Counted from the first letter of the stretch, positions 7,183 to 15,840 are shown. The stretch is 42,252 nt of DNA from Bacillota bacterium (GCA_012518435.1 JAAYSG010000015.1:1-42252); one strand, 5' to 3'. Notes: generated by a model from the sequence alone, not told the origin. A program made the numbers and translations.

Positions 7183-7512
7183 ATGAAGCTGTTGCTCACC
7201 ATTGTCCAGGATCAGGATGCCTTACCACTTTTGGAGGCCTTGGTCCAGGAGGATTACCGGGTGACTAAGTTGGCCAGTACCGGTGGCTTTTTGCAGGCGG
7301 GGAATACTACTTTGTTGGTCGGGATAGAGGATGAGCAGGTTGAGGATGTTCTGGGTATTATTAAGGAGACCTGCCAGCCCCGGGGGAAGACCGTCGCCCC
7401 CCTTTCGCCCCAAGGGGGAATGGCGGAATCCTATGTCCCCTTTCCGGTAAAGGTTTCCGTCGGTGGTGCGGCGGTGTTTGTCATTGATGTGGAGCAATTT
7501 GTGCGGGTTTAG
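7183..7512 (+). CDS. darA: Cyclic di-AMP receptor DarA/PstA (YaaQ)
   Basis: 109-aa PII-like protein that binds cyclic di-AMP as a trimer; its downstream partner is unknown in most species. Typical stretches are MKLLLTIVQDQDALPLLEALVQ, the RVTKLASTGGFLQAGNTTLLVGIE loop region and the final beta strand VGGAAVFVIDVEQFVRV. The extended middle loop is the feature that separates DarA from classical PII. It is translationally close to tmk (2-nt gap). yaaR, found between yaaQ and holB in Bacillus, is absent. Confidence 0.95.
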   Translation: MKLLLTIVQDQDALPLLEALVQEDYRVTKLASTGGFLQAGNTTLLVGIEDEQVEDVLGIIKETCQPRGKTVAPLSPQGGMAESYVPFPVKVSVGGAAVFVIDVEQFVRV

Positions 7513-7524
7513 GGGGGTATTTTC

Positions 7525-8529
7525 ATGGCCTTGGCGGATATCCCGGGCCAGGAGCTGGCGGTAAAATGCTTGACCAGGGGCCTGGCCCGGGCTAGGATAA
7601 CCCATGCCTATTTGTTTACAGGCCCAGAGGGGGTTGGCCAGGCCGAGGCGGCCCTTGCCTTGGCCCAGGCCCTAAATTGCCCGGCAAGCCCCCGGGAACC
7701 CTGTGGGACCTGCAATACCTGTCGCCGTATAGCGGCAAACAATTATCCCGATGTCCTGGAGGTGGTTCCGGAGGGAAACAATATTAAAATTGATCAGATC
7801 AGGTCCCTCCGTAAGGATATATATTTTCGACCCTATGAGGGGAAGTACAAGGTTTATATTATTTCTGCTGCCCAGCAAATGACGGTGCAGGCAGCCAATA
7901 GCCTGCTGTGTATTTTGGAGGAGCCGCCCTCCTATGCCGTATTGGTCCTCCTAACTTCCCAGGAGGATAGGCTGTTGCCCACCATAGTTTCCCGTTGCCA
8001 GAAGGTGCCCTTTTATCCCCTATCCCCGGCCCTTATGGAGGATAAGCTGGTGGGGGAAATGGGCTTGGAGCGGGAAAGGGCAGGGGTGGTGGCTGCCCTG
8101 GCGGCCGGCTCCTATGTTAGGGCGCGGGAATTGGTGGAAAGTGGCCGGGCCCGGGAAAGTCATCGGCGGGTTATGGCCTTGGCCGCTACCATTTGCGGCG
8201 GAAATGAGGGGGAAAGGTGGCTGCTGGGGGAAGAATGGGGAAAGGCGGAGGAACTCCCCCTATTTTTACAGCAGCTTCTTTTTTGGTTTCGGGATCTGCT
8301 AATCTTAAAGGAGACTGGGGCGGAGGAATTGCTGCTGCACCGGGGTGAGATGCCCCGCCTGCGGCAGATGGCCCAATGCTATTCCCGCAGAGGCTTGGTG
8401 GCATCCTTGGAGGCCCTGCGGGAGATCATGACCCTGCTGACTAGCAATGTAAATATTGGGCTGGCCCTCAATGTGCTTATGGGCCAGTTGGAACCTGATC
8501 TGTCTTTAACAGATGGGGGAGGTGATTGA
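7525..8529 (+). CDS. holB: DNA polymerase III subunit delta'
   Basis: Clamp-loader subunit that, with DnaX and HolA, loads the sliding clamp. At 334 aa it has an AAA+ fold with a degenerate Walker A (TGPEGVGQAE; the usual Lys is Gln), as expected for a delta' stator that does not hydrolyse ATP. A Cys-rich zinc module follows (ALNCPAS...PCGTCNTC), then the AANSLLCILEEPP box and the sensor-1 region TSQEDRLLPTIVSRCQ. The C-terminal collar domain makes up the rest. It starts at ATG 7525, 12 nt after darA. Its end covers the ribosome site of ricT, consistent with translational coupling. Confidence 0.95.
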   Translation: MALADIPGQELAVKCLTRGLARARITHAYLFTGPEGVGQAEAALALAQALNCPASPREPCGTCNTCRRIAANNYPDVLEVVPEGNNIKIDQIRSLRKDIYFRPYEGKYKVYIISAAQQMTVQAANSLLCILEEPPSYAVLVLLTSQEDRLLPTIVSRCQKVPFYPLSPALMEDKLVGEMGLERERAGVVAALAAGSYVRARELVESGRARESHRRVMALAATICGGNEGERWLLGEEWGKAEELPLFLQQLLFWFRDLLILKETGAEELLLHRGEMPRLRQMAQCYSRRGLVASLEALREIMTLLTSNVNIGLALNVLMGQLEPDLSLTDGGGD

Positions 8530-8530
8530 T

Positions 8531-9334
8531 GTGCCTGAGGTTGTAGGAATTAGATTTAGACCTGCGGGTAAAATATACTACTTTGATCCGGGGGAGTTTT
8601 CCCTGGAGCCGGAACAGCGGGTTATTGTGGAGACCACCCGGGGGATGGAGCATGGGGAAGTGGTAATAGGAAACAGGGAAGTGGAGGAGGGGGAAATTGT
8701 CAGCCCCCTAAAGCCGGTACTGCGCTTGGCCACCCCGGCCGATGAAAGGCAGGTGGAGGCAAACCGCAGGAAGGAAGGGGAGGCCTTTGGCATTTGCCTG
8801 GATAAAATTGCCGCCCATAAGCTGCCCATGAAGTTGATCAATGTGGAATATAATTTTGATAATAGTAAAATAATCTTTTACTTTACTGCCGATGGCCGGG
8901 TTGATTTCCGGGAATTGGTGCGGGATTTGGCCTCTGTCTTTAAAACCCGCATTGAACTGCGGCAGATCGGTGTTAGGGATGAGGCCAAGATGCTGGGGGG
9001 CCTTGGCACCTGTGGCAGGACCCTCTGTTGTTGCTCCTTTTTGGGGGATTTTTCCCCGGTTTCCATCCGCATGGCCAAGGAGCAAAACCTATCCCTGAAC
9101 CCGGCCAAGATATCTGGCCTCTGTGGGCGCCTCATGTGCTGCTTGAGGTATGAGGCTGATGTTTACAAGGAGGCCCGGGCCAGGTTGCCCAAGGAGGGCT
9201 GCCGGGTCAAGACCTCTGAAGGCCGGGGCAAGGTAATTGGGGTCAATGCCTTGAAGGAAAGTGTTATGGTTCGCCTCCACGAAGGGGGAGCCCCGGTGGA
9301 ATTTCCTGTGGAAAAGGTAAAGAGGGAACGCTAG
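8531..9334 (+). CDS. ricT: RicT (YaaT), RNA-processing/competence-sporulation Fe-S protein
   Basis: In Bacillus, RicT works with RicA and RicF as a complex bearing Fe-S clusters that steers RNase Y and influences Spo0A-dependent development. The PSP1 domain is clear: GIRFRPAGKIYYFDPG at the start, EVVVGNREV-like strands (here EVVIGNREV), and the Cys-rich core GLGTCGRTLCCCSFLG ... GLCGRLMCCLRYE that supplies cluster ligands. The track starts at ATG 8513, but that codon precedes the GGAGGTGATT ribosome site; GTG 8531 gives the standard MPEVVGIRF beginning (267 aa). RicA and RicF are not in this window. Confidence 0.94.
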   Translation: MPEVVGIRFRPAGKIYYFDPGEFSLEPEQRVIVETTRGMEHGEVVIGNREVEEGEIVSPLKPVLRLATPADERQVEANRRKEGEAFGICLDKIAAHKLPMKLINVEYNFDNSKIIFYFTADGRVDFRELVRDLASVFKTRIELRQIGVRDEAKMLGGLGTCGRTLCCCSFLGDFSPVSIRMAKEQNLSLNPAKISGLCGRLMCCLRYEADVYKEARARLPKEGCRVKTSEGRGKVIGVNALKESVMVRLHEGGAPVEFPVEKVKRER

Positions 9335-9440
9335 ACAATTTTAAAAAAGAAGAAGGATTTCGGCCACCAAAGGAGAACTTGTTACAGGTTAGCGCTTGCA
9401 TAAAAAGAGCCGTAAATATGCTACTTTAGGGGGAGATACT

Positions 9441-10277
9441 GTGCGTGAAATAGTCCGACTAGCCTTTATACTGATGTTGCTCTGTGCCATTACCGGTGCA
9501 GCCCTGGCGGTAACCTATGCCAAAACCCGTCCCATTATCGAGGAGCACGAAGCCCAGGTTTTGCAGGAGAACCTGAAGGCCCTTCTACCCGCGGCTGAGC
9601 ATTTTGACCCGGTGGAGGGGGAGGATGGGGAGGAAGAAACCTATTATGTGGGTTACAAGGGGCAGGAGCAGGTTGGTGTCGTGGCCCTCTTTTCCCAGGG
9701 GGGTTATGGCGGAGATGTGAGGATGATGATGGGTGTTGATATGGGGGGTAAAATTACAGGTTTGCGGATTATGGAACACAGTGAAACCCCCGGCTTGGGA
9801 GCCAAGATTACGGAGGAATGGTTTATTTCCCAGTTTGAGGAGAAGAAGGTGACGGATCCCCTGACCATTGGCACCGATGTGGATGCCATCACCGGGGCCA
9901 CCATTTCTTCCCGGTCTGTGGCGGGAGGGCTGAAATTGATGGCCGGTGAGCTGGAGAAGAGATTTTTGGGTGGGGCCCAAGCCGGCTTAAATATCGGGCA
10001 GATCCCCGATGGATCCTATGAGGGTGTGGCCGAAGGGTTTGGGGGCAAGACCAGGGTGGAGGTTCGGGTGGAGGGTGGCCGTTTGGTGGGGGTGGATATT
10101 TTAGAACACCACGATACCCCCGGGGTTTCCGATGTTGCCCTGGAGATGGTCCCCCAGCGGATGGTGGAGGAGCAGGAAATTGAGGTTGATACCGTGGCCG
10201 GAGCCACCTTTACCAGCCGGGGAATCATCGATGCCGTTACCGATGCCTTCCAGGAATTTGCCCCGGCGGAGGACTAG
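9441..10277 (+). CDS. Membrane-anchored protein with two FMN-binding domains (RnfG/NqrC-like)
   Basis: The protein has a short N-terminal membrane anchor (LAFILMLLCAITGAALAVTY) and an extracytoplasmic part with two FMN_bind repeats. Domain 1 ends DAITGATISSRS (near residue 155) and domain 2 ends DTVAGATFTSRG (near 258). Both carry the [S/T/A]GAT-x-[S/T] motif; a Thr in this motif is the residue flavinylated by ApbE in RnfG/NqrC. RnfG itself has one such domain. The track start is TTG 9396; GTG 9441, with AGGGGGAG upstream, gives a normal beginning (278 aa). No other rnf genes are adjacent. It may carry electrons across the membrane, but the partner is unknown. Confidence 0.85.
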   Translation: MREIVRLAFILMLLCAITGAALAVTYAKTRPIIEEHEAQVLQENLKALLPAAEHFDPVEGEDGEEETYYVGYKGQEQVGVVALFSQGGYGGDVRMMMGVDMGGKITGLRIMEHSETPGLGAKITEEWFISQFEEKKVTDPLTIGTDVDAITGATISSRSVAGGLKLMAGELEKRFLGGAQAGLNIGQIPDGSYEGVAEGFGGKTRVEVRVEGGRLVGVDILEHHDTPGVSDVALEMVPQRMVEEQEIEVDTVAGATFTSRGIIDAVTDAFQEFAPAED

Positions 10278-10421
10278 GGGAGGCCCCCATTTCCTCCGGA
10301 AACAATGTTAGGATCCCGTAGGGGGTGGCCCCTGTGCCGCCCCGCCGGGCTTTTGCATACCTAAAGGGATTAATGGGATGATGGCATCCCCCCAAATAGG
10401 ATAAAATAATGGAGGTATGCC

Positions 10422-11174
10422 GTGTTATCTAGAAATGAGACAAGGATAGGTCTAGACCCTGGGGAAGACCTGGAGGATTTGCAGCGCTGTGGTCTGAAAA
10501 TAATCCAGGCCAGGGATACCTTTCGCTTTGGCATAGACTCCGTACTACTGGCCCACTTTGCCCCCCTGCGCAAGGGGGACCGGGTTTTGGATCTGGGTAC
10601 AGGTAACGGAGTCCTTCCCCTTCTACTGGCCGGGATTGGGGAACCCGGTGCCATCCATGGTTTGGAAATACAGCCCCGGCTGGTGGACATGGCCCAGCGC
10701 AGTGTGGCCCTAAATGGTTTGGAAGACTTGATCACCATCATGGAAGGTGATCTTTGTTTTCCCCCGCCCCAACTGATAGCCGGGGGATACGACCTGGTCA
10801 TCAGCAACCCCCCCTACCTTCCGGCCGGGGGGAAGGTCAACTCCCGGGAGGAACTGGCCATTGCTCGCCATGAAATCCTGTGCACCCTAACTGATGTTCT
10901 CCGGACCGGGGCCCAAATGCTGCGGAACCGGGGGCGGATGGCCCTTATCCACCGGCCCGGGCGCCTCATTGATCTTTTGACCACCATGCGGGCTGAGGGC
11001 TTGGAACCCAAGACCCTCCGCTTTGTTCATCCCACCCCAAGGCGAAAGCCCACCATGGTTATGGTGGTGGGAGTCAAGGGGGCCCGCCCCCATGTGGATG
11101 TCTTGCCCCCATTGGCCATCTACCAGGAGGGGGGCGGCTACAGTAAGGAGGTCTTGAGTTTTTACCAGGGATAG
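10422..11174 (+). CDS. tRNA1(Val) (adenine37-N6)-methyltransferase-like protein (YabB/TrmN6)
   Basis: SAM-dependent N6-adenine methyltransferase, 250 aa. The SAM-binding motif is VLDLGTGNGVLPLLLAG (residues 50-66), and the catalytic NPPY motif is present as VISNPPYLPAGG (near 126). The N-terminal DTFRFGIDSVLLAHFA is characteristic of the YabB/TrmN6 group. TrmN6 modifies A37 of tRNA-Val in E. coli; the exact target here is inferred. It starts at GTG 10422 behind GGAGGT. The order ricT ... yabB ... rsmI ... abrB follows Bacillus, with the FMN-binding gene in place of yabA and yazA (GIY-YIG) missing. Confidence 0.9.
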   Translation: MLSRNETRIGLDPGEDLEDLQRCGLKIIQARDTFRFGIDSVLLAHFAPLRKGDRVLDLGTGNGVLPLLLAGIGEPGAIHGLEIQPRLVDMAQRSVALNGLEDLITIMEGDLCFPPPQLIAGGYDLVISNPPYLPAGGKVNSREELAIARHEILCTLTDVLRTGAQMLRNRGRMALIHRPGRLIDLLTTMRAEGLEPKTLRFVHPTPRRKPTMVMVVGVKGARPHVDVLPPLAIYQEGGGYSKEVLSFYQG

Positions 11175-11236
11175 GAAATGGGCAATACTGCCGGGCCTTC
11201 TTTGCCAAGGACCGGGAGCTTGGGAGGACTAGACTT

Positions 11237-12091
11237 ATGCCAGCGGCTGTCGGCTCTGGGAGATTATACCTTTGTGCCACCCCCATCGGCAACTTGGAGG
11301 ATATCACCCTCCGGGTTTTAAGGATTTTGGGGCAGGTGAATGTCATTGCCGCCGAGGATACCCGGCGGACAAGAAAACTTCTCCGGCACTATGATATTAA
11401 AACACCCTTGGTCAGTTACCATGAACATAATCGCCGAGCCCGGGGGGAAGAATTGCTTGGGCGTTTGGCGGTGGGGGAAGATATTGCCCTGGTATCCGAT
11501 GCCGGAATGCCGGCCATTGCCGATCCGGGGACAGAGCTGGTCCAGGGCGCCATTGCCAGTGGGATTCCCGTGGAGGTTTTGCCGGGTCCCACGGCCCTGA
11601 TCACCGCCTTGGCCCTATCGGGCCTGCCCGCCGATAGCTTTGTTTTTGCCGGCTTTCCCCCCCGCCGGGGCCGGGAAAGGGTAGAATATTTTTCCTCCCT
11701 GGCCCGGGAGAGGCGCACCATTGTCCTTTATGAATCTCCCCACCGGCTGTTGGCAACCCTGACTGATCTGGCTAAAGGTTTTGGGGAGCGTTGGTTGGTG
11801 GTTGCCCGGGAGTTGACCAAACGCTATGAAGAGGTGCGGCGCGGCCCCATCAGCCAACATATTTCCCATTTTCAGCGGGGGGTGCCCCGGGGAGAATTTT
11901 GTTTAATTTTGGCGGGGGCCCCCGCCCCGGAAGGAGAAATTACACCCGCCCAGGTGGAGGGGGCCCTAAATTTGGTTGCCGACCTGGTTGGGCTGGGGGT
12001 AGTAAAGAAGGAGGCCATTAAGTTGGCAGCCCGGGAAAGGGGCCTACCCCGGCGCTACCTTTACCAGGCGGCACTAAAGGTGGATAAATAG
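11237..12091 (+). CDS. rsmI: 16S rRNA (cytidine1402-2'-O)-methyltransferase
   Basis: Methylates the ribose of C1402 in the ribosomal P site. The 284-aa tetrapyrrole-methylase fold shows LYLCATPIGNLEDITLRVL (residues 10-28), AAEDTRRTRKLL, LVSDAGMPAIADPG, the SAM-site VLPGPTALITALALSG, and FAGFPPRRG with IVLYESPHRL. All are standard RsmI blocks and the length is complete. It starts at ATG 11237. The gene converges on abrB, with a shared bidirectional hairpin between them. Confidence 0.97.
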   Translation: MPAAVGSGRLYLCATPIGNLEDITLRVLRILGQVNVIAAEDTRRTRKLLRHYDIKTPLVSYHEHNRRARGEELLGRLAVGEDIALVSDAGMPAIADPGTELVQGAIASGIPVEVLPGPTALITALALSGLPADSFVFAGFPPRRGRERVEYFSSLARERRTIVLYESPHRLLATLTDLAKGFGERWLVVARELTKRYEEVRRGPISQHISHFQRGVPRGEFCLILAGAPAPEGEITPAQVEGALNLVADLVGLGVVKKEAIKLAARERGLPRRYLYQAALKVDK

Positions 12092-12135
12092 AAAAAGACA
12101 CCCACTTGAAAGTGGGTGTTTAGGTGTTTTATCTT
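12091..12135. terminator. Bidirectional terminator between rsmI and abrB
   Basis: ACACCCACT (12098-12106) and AGTGGGTGT (12111-12119) form a perfect 9-bp stem with a TGAA loop. GAAAAAG on the left gives a U-run for the minus-strand (abrB) transcript. TTAGGTGTTTT on the right serves the plus strand. Confidence 0.87.
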
Positions 12136-12137
12136 GT

Positions 12138-12389
12138 TTAGCCCGCTTGCTCCCGCATATCCTTGAGGCAGTTCTGACAGATGTTTTTGCCCCGGAAGCT
12201 CACAACTCCCTCGGCATTGCCACAGAATACACAGGCAGGCTCGTACTTTTTGAGGACGATCTTGTCGGCATCCACATAGATTTCCAGGGCATCCTTTTCA
12301 GCAATGGACAAATTCCGCCGCAATTCGATGGGGATAACCACGCGGCCAAGTTCATCAACCTTACGCACTATACCCGTTGATTTGAGCAT
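12138..12389 (-). CDS. abrB: AbrB-family transition-state regulator with C-terminal CxxC pairs
   Basis: DNA-binding swapped-hairpin (SpoVT-AbrB) regulator of growth-transition genes. The track ORF begins at 12461, but ATG at 12387-12389, preceded by GGGGAGGAGAAC, gives the conserved start MLKSTGIVRKVDELGRVVIP (83 aa). Residues 1-50 are the AbrB DNA-binding fold. The C-terminal part contains CVFC and CQNC, a possible zinc or redox site in place of the Bacillus multimerisation domain. It is transcribed opposite to its neighbours. Position between rsmI and metG equals that of abrB in Bacillus. Confidence 0.93.
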   Translation of the reverse strand: MLKSTGIVRKVDELGRVVIPIELRRNLSIAEKDALEIYVDADKIVLKKYEPACVFCGNAEGVVSFRGKNICQNCLKDMREQAG

Positions 12390-12432
12390 TGTTCTCCTCC
12401 CCCCACGTTTATTCGACAATATTTTCAAGTAA

Positions 12433-12461
12433 AGTGTACCAAAATTACCAAAATAAGTCAA
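12433..12461 (-). promoter_or_regulatory. SigA promoter for abrB
   Basis: On the minus strand: TTGACT (12461-12456), 17 nt, TACACT (12438-12433), about 45 nt before the abrB start. The A/T-rich stretch around it would suit AbrB autoregulation, which is known in Bacillus but not shown here. Confidence 0.68.
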
Positions 12462-12663
12462 GGACTTTTATCCTATTTCTGGCCCCCATGGGGATTTTGA
12501 GCCCACATTATAGCGAAACTTATCTGAAAATACCCACTGGTAAAAGGAGGATTCACCTCCGCTCCAGCGAATAGAATTTATACCGTGGGGATGATTAGCC
12601 CGCCATATGCCGGGGTGTTTGCCCGGAGGGATTTGCCTCCTAAAATACTGCCAAAAGGGTGTA

Positions 12664-13419
12664 ATGCCAATGGGCAAGGGGGATGCTCTTACAAGAATAC
12701 TGGAGATAGCCTTAAATCTGTGTGAGACCTTTTATGCCAGGGCCACGCGGGAGGTTAGCCTGCGCGAGGCTGTGGAAGAAGAGCTTGCCCATCTTAGGGC
12801 AGAGTACGAAAGGCTTTTGCAGGAGAACGAGATAATACTAAGTAAAATTGATAGCTTGAATAGGGAATTGGATGATAGGGTCCTGGAGAGGACAAGTCAA
12901 TTGGAAAGCGCCGTGGTCAAGTTGCGGGAAATAGCCATTCGGGATTGTATGACGGGTTTATACAATCGCCGCCAGGTCTTGAAATTGGGTAGGGAAGTAT
13001 TTCTAAAGTGTGCAGCGGAAAACCGAGATCTATCTGTTATCATGCTGGATGTGGATAATTTCAAAAGGGTTAATGACACCTATGGCCATGTGGTGGGGGA
13101 CAAGGTCCTTAAGATCTTGGGGAAGAGGTTGTCCGGCGCCATCAAGGAAACGGATCTGGTGGGGCGCTATGGTGGGGAAGAATTTATTGTTTTTTTGCAA
13201 TGTGGCCGGGAAAAATCCGTAGAAATTGCCCAGAGGATCAAAAGGAGTGTGGCTGCCAATATGTTTGTGATTGGGGCTGGCATCTCCATACCCATTACCG
13301 TCAGCTTGGGCGTGGCGGAAAGAAAGCCCCGGGATAGCCTGGATGGGCTTATAACCAGGGCTGACAACCAGATGTATAGGGCTAAAAAGTTGGGAGGCAA
13401 CGAACTGGCAGTGGGTTAA
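12664..13419 (+). CDS. Diguanylate cyclase (coiled coil plus GGDEF domain)
   Basis: Predicted to make cyclic di-GMP from two GTP. From ATG 12664 the protein is 251 aa: a helical N-terminal part ending in a coiled coil (about residues 40-95), then a full GGDEF domain beginning RDCMTGLYNRRQ. The metal-binding segment LDVDNFKRVND and active-site motif YGGEEF are intact, so it should be active. The inhibitory-site position five residues upstream reads KETD instead of RxxD. There is no sensor domain and no membrane segment. The track ORF starts at 12607; AAAAGGGTG just upstream favours ATG 12664 (or 12670). I see no recognised riboswitch in the 200 nt before it. Confidence 0.88.
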   Translation: MPMGKGDALTRILEIALNLCETFYARATREVSLREAVEEELAHLRAEYERLLQENEIILSKIDSLNRELDDRVLERTSQLESAVVKLREIAIRDCMTGLYNRRQVLKLGREVFLKCAAENRDLSVIMLDVDNFKRVNDTYGHVVGDKVLKILGKRLSGAIKETDLVGRYGGEEFIVFLQCGREKSVEIAQRIKRSVAANMFVIGAGISIPITVSLGVAERKPRDSLDGLITRADNQMYRAKKLGGNELAVG

Positions 13420-13454
13420 AGGGCGCCGGCCCTTGGGCCGCAGGGCAAATTTCC

Positions 13455-13483
13455 TTGACATCCCCCCCCTCTTTTAGTATATT
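13455..13483 (+). promoter_or_regulatory. SigA promoter of the metG T-box leader
   Basis: TTGACA (13455-13460), 17 nt, TATATT (13478-13483). It lies about 30 nt before the first helix of the T-box leader. Confidence 0.82.
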
Positions 13484-13514
13484 TATTATAAATTGTCCCT
13501 CATAGGAAAAAAGG

Positions 13515-13832
13515 TGATGATGGGGGCGAGTAGCTAGGGGTGCAGGCCTTAGAGAGCCGGGGAGGGTGCAAGCCGGTGCCTGTTTACCTAGTGAAGATGG
13601 CCCCTGAACTGCAGGTGGAACGGGTCGCCAAGGGCGACTCCAGTACGCTGGGCCGGGTTCCCCCCAATGGGGGAAGGGCAACCGTTATCTTGCCGGGGTA
13701 TCGGGCATACTGCTGCCCCGTACCTGGGGAGGCCACAGCCGCAAGGCTGGGGTAAAAAAGGGTGGTACCGCGTGGATGAGTTCCCTCGCCCCTTGGGAGT
13801 ATTTTCCTGGGGAGGAGGGGATTTTTGTTTTT
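13515..13832 (+). promoter_or_regulatory. T-box riboswitch, methionine (specifier AUG)
   Basis: Leader RNA that senses uncharged tRNA-Met and controls read-through into metG. Stem I base pairs GGGGC near 13522-13526 with GCCCC near 13600. The specifier loop has AGTA on the 5' side and GAAGATGG on the 3' side, placing the codon ATG at 13597-13599. AGAGAGCCGGGG (from 13551) is the distal stem I motif. The T-box AAGGGTGGTACCGCG is at 13758-13772. The terminator CCCTCGCCCC / GGGGAGGAGGG (13783-13820) is followed by ATTTTTGTTTTT. The specifier agrees with the downstream gene. Confidence 0.95.
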
Positions 13833-13917
13833 AATAGAAGGGGGGAAGTGGACCCCGGGCCAGCAAAATAAGCCAGACAGGGGAGCTGCCTCCCCGTTTA
13901 GAAAAGGAGTTGAAAAG

Positions 13918-15840
13918 ATGGGAAAACCGACATATTATTTGACAACCCCAATTTATTATCCCAGTGACAATCTCCATATTGGCCATGCCTACACAACGGT
14001 GGCGGCCGATGCCATGGCCCGCTACAAGCGGCAGAGGGGTTACGATGTCATGTTCCTGACCGGATCCGATGAACACGGGCAAAAAATCCAACGGGTGGCG
14101 GCGGAAAAGGGGGTCAGCCCCCAGGAGTATGTGGATGAAATTGTGGCCAGCTTTAAGAGTCTTTGGCAAACCCTCCACATCACCAATGATGACTTTCTTA
14201 GGACTACGGAGGAAAGGCACATTAAGGGTGTAAAGAAAATATTTCAGGAACTCTATGACCGGGGGGACATCTACAAGTCTGAATATGAAGGCTGGTACTG
14301 TGTTCCCTGTGAAACCTTTTGGACCGACAGGCAGGTGGGGGAGGATAAGGCCTGTTTAGACTGCGGCCGGCCCGTGGAATTGGTGAAGGAGGAGAGCTAT
14401 TTTTTCCGGATGTCCAAATACACCGACCGCTGGCTGAAGTTTGTGGCGGATAACCCCGACTTTATTCAGCCGGCCTCCCGCCGCAATGAAATGATCAGCT
14501 TTGTTAAAAGCGGCCTGGAGGACCTCTGTGTCTCCCGCACCACCTTTGACTGGGGAATAAAGGTTCCCATGGATCCCAAGCATGTCATTTATGTCTGGGT
14601 CGATGCCCTGTCCAACTATATCACAGCCTTGGGTTATGGTTCGGAGGATGAGGAAAAGTATCGGCATTACTGGCCGGCTGATCTTCACCTAATGGGTAAG
14701 GAGATCGTCCGTTTTCATACCATCATCTGGCCCATGATGCTCATGGCCTTGGAGATACCCTTGCCGAAAAAGGTCTTTGGCCATGGCTGGCTCATCTTGG
14801 AAAGTGGCAAGATGTCCAAATCCTTGGGCAATGTGGTGGATCCCTTGGTGTTGGTGGATAAGTACGGGGTGGATGCTATCCGCTATTACCTCCTGCGGGA
14901 GATTGCCTTTGGGGCCGATGGCCACTATTCGGAGGAGGCCCTTGTGCGGAGGATTAATGCTGATTTGGCCAATGATTTGGGCAACCTGCTCCACCGTACC
15001 CTAACCATGATTGAAAAGTACTTTGCCGGGGTGATACCAGAACCCGCTGCCCCCGGAGACCATGACCAGGAGCTAATGGGGGTTGCCCGGGATGTGGCCC
15101 AGGAAGTAGTGGAGTCCATGGAGAAGTTGGAGATATCCACTGCCTTGGCGGCCATTTGGAAGCTGGTGGGGCGGGCCAACAAGTATATAGACGAAACGAC
15201 ACCCTGGATTTTAGCCCGGGAGGAGGCGGATCGCCCCCGGTTACGGACTGTTCTCTCTAATTTGGCCGAGGCCCTGCGGATAATAGGCCTTCTTCTGGTA
15301 CCCTATCTCCCCACTGCCCCGGAAAAGATTTGGCAGCAGTTGGGCCTAGAGGGGGATGTTCGGGCCGTCCCCTACCGGGAGGCGGAGACCTGGGGTCTCT
15401 TGGCGGCTGGTATTAGGGTCCGGCGGGGGGAACCCATCTTCCCCCGTATTGATATGAAGGAGGCACTGCAAGGGGGGGAGAAAAAAGTGACGGAGAAGAC
15501 CCCTGGGGTGGGGGAGAAAATTACCATTGAAGAGTTTGGCCGCTTGGATCTGCGGGTGGCCCAGGTTCTTGCGGCGGAGAGGGTGGAGAAATCCAAAAAG
15601 CTCCTAAAATTCCAAGTAGACCTGGGCACGGAGAAAAGACAGGTGGTAGCCGGTATTGCCCAGTGGGAGAATCCCCAGGACCTAATAGGAAAGAAGTTGG
15701 TTGTGGTGGCCAATCTGGAGCCGGCAAAGTTAATGGGAATAGTATCCGATGGTATGATCTTGGCCGCCAGTGATGATGAGGGCAACTTGTCCCTTTTGAC
15801 AGTTGACAAGGATATTGCCAATGGGGCCAAAATTACTTGA
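13918..15840 (+). CDS. metG: Methionyl-tRNA synthetase
   Basis: Charges tRNA-Met with methionine. From ATG 13918, behind AAAAGGAGTTGAAAAG, it is 640 aa; the track ORF at 13825 starts inside the leader RNA. The class I signature LHIGHAYTT is at residue 19, a zinc knuckle with CVPCETF...CLDCGRP lies near 125-145, and KMSKS appears in ESGKMSKSLGNVVDP near 299. The C-terminal 110 residues are a tRNA-binding EMAP/Trbp111-like domain (FGRLDLRVAQVLAAERVE ... GIVSDGMILAA). Expression is set by the Met T-box. tatD follows 16 nt later. Confidence 0.98.
   Translation: MGKPTYYLTTPIYYPSDNLHIGHAYTTVAADAMARYKRQRGYDVMFLTGSDEHGQKIQRVAAEKGVSPQEYVDEIVASFKSLWQTLHITNDDFLRTTEERHIKGVKKIFQELYDRGDIYKSEYEGWYCVPCETFWTDRQVGEDKACLDCGRPVELVKEESYFFRMSKYTDRWLKFVADNPDFIQPASRRNEMISFVKSGLEDLCVSRTTFDWGIKVPMDPKHVIYVWVDALSNYITALGYGSEDEEKYRHYWPADLHLMGKEIVRFHTIIWPMMLMALEIPLPKKVFGHGWLILESGKMSKSLGNVVDPLVLVDKYGVDAIRYYLLREIAFGADGHYSEEALVRRINADLANDLGNLLHRTLTMIEKYFAGVIPEPAAPGDHDQELMGVARDVAQEVVESMEKLEISTALAAIWKLVGRANKYIDETTPWILAREEADRPRLRTVLSNLAEALRIIGLLLVPYLPTAPEKIWQQLGLEGDVRAVPYREAETWGLLAAGIRVRRGEPIFPRIDMKEALQGGEKKVTEKTPGVGEKITIEEFGRLDLRVAQVLAAERVEKSKKLLKFQVDLGTEKRQVVAGIAQWENPQDLIGKKLVVVANLEPAKLMGIVSDGMILAASDDEGNLSLLTVDKDIANGAKIT

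Noticed and set aside
13540-13755. ORF of 71 aa over the Met T-box
   Set aside because: It lies entirely in the structured leader RNA, and its sequence is explained by T-box helices.
13825-13917. Extended N-terminus of MetG in the ORF track
   Set aside because: The early codons overlap the T-box terminator T-run; ATG 13918 with AAAAGGAGTTG is the family start.
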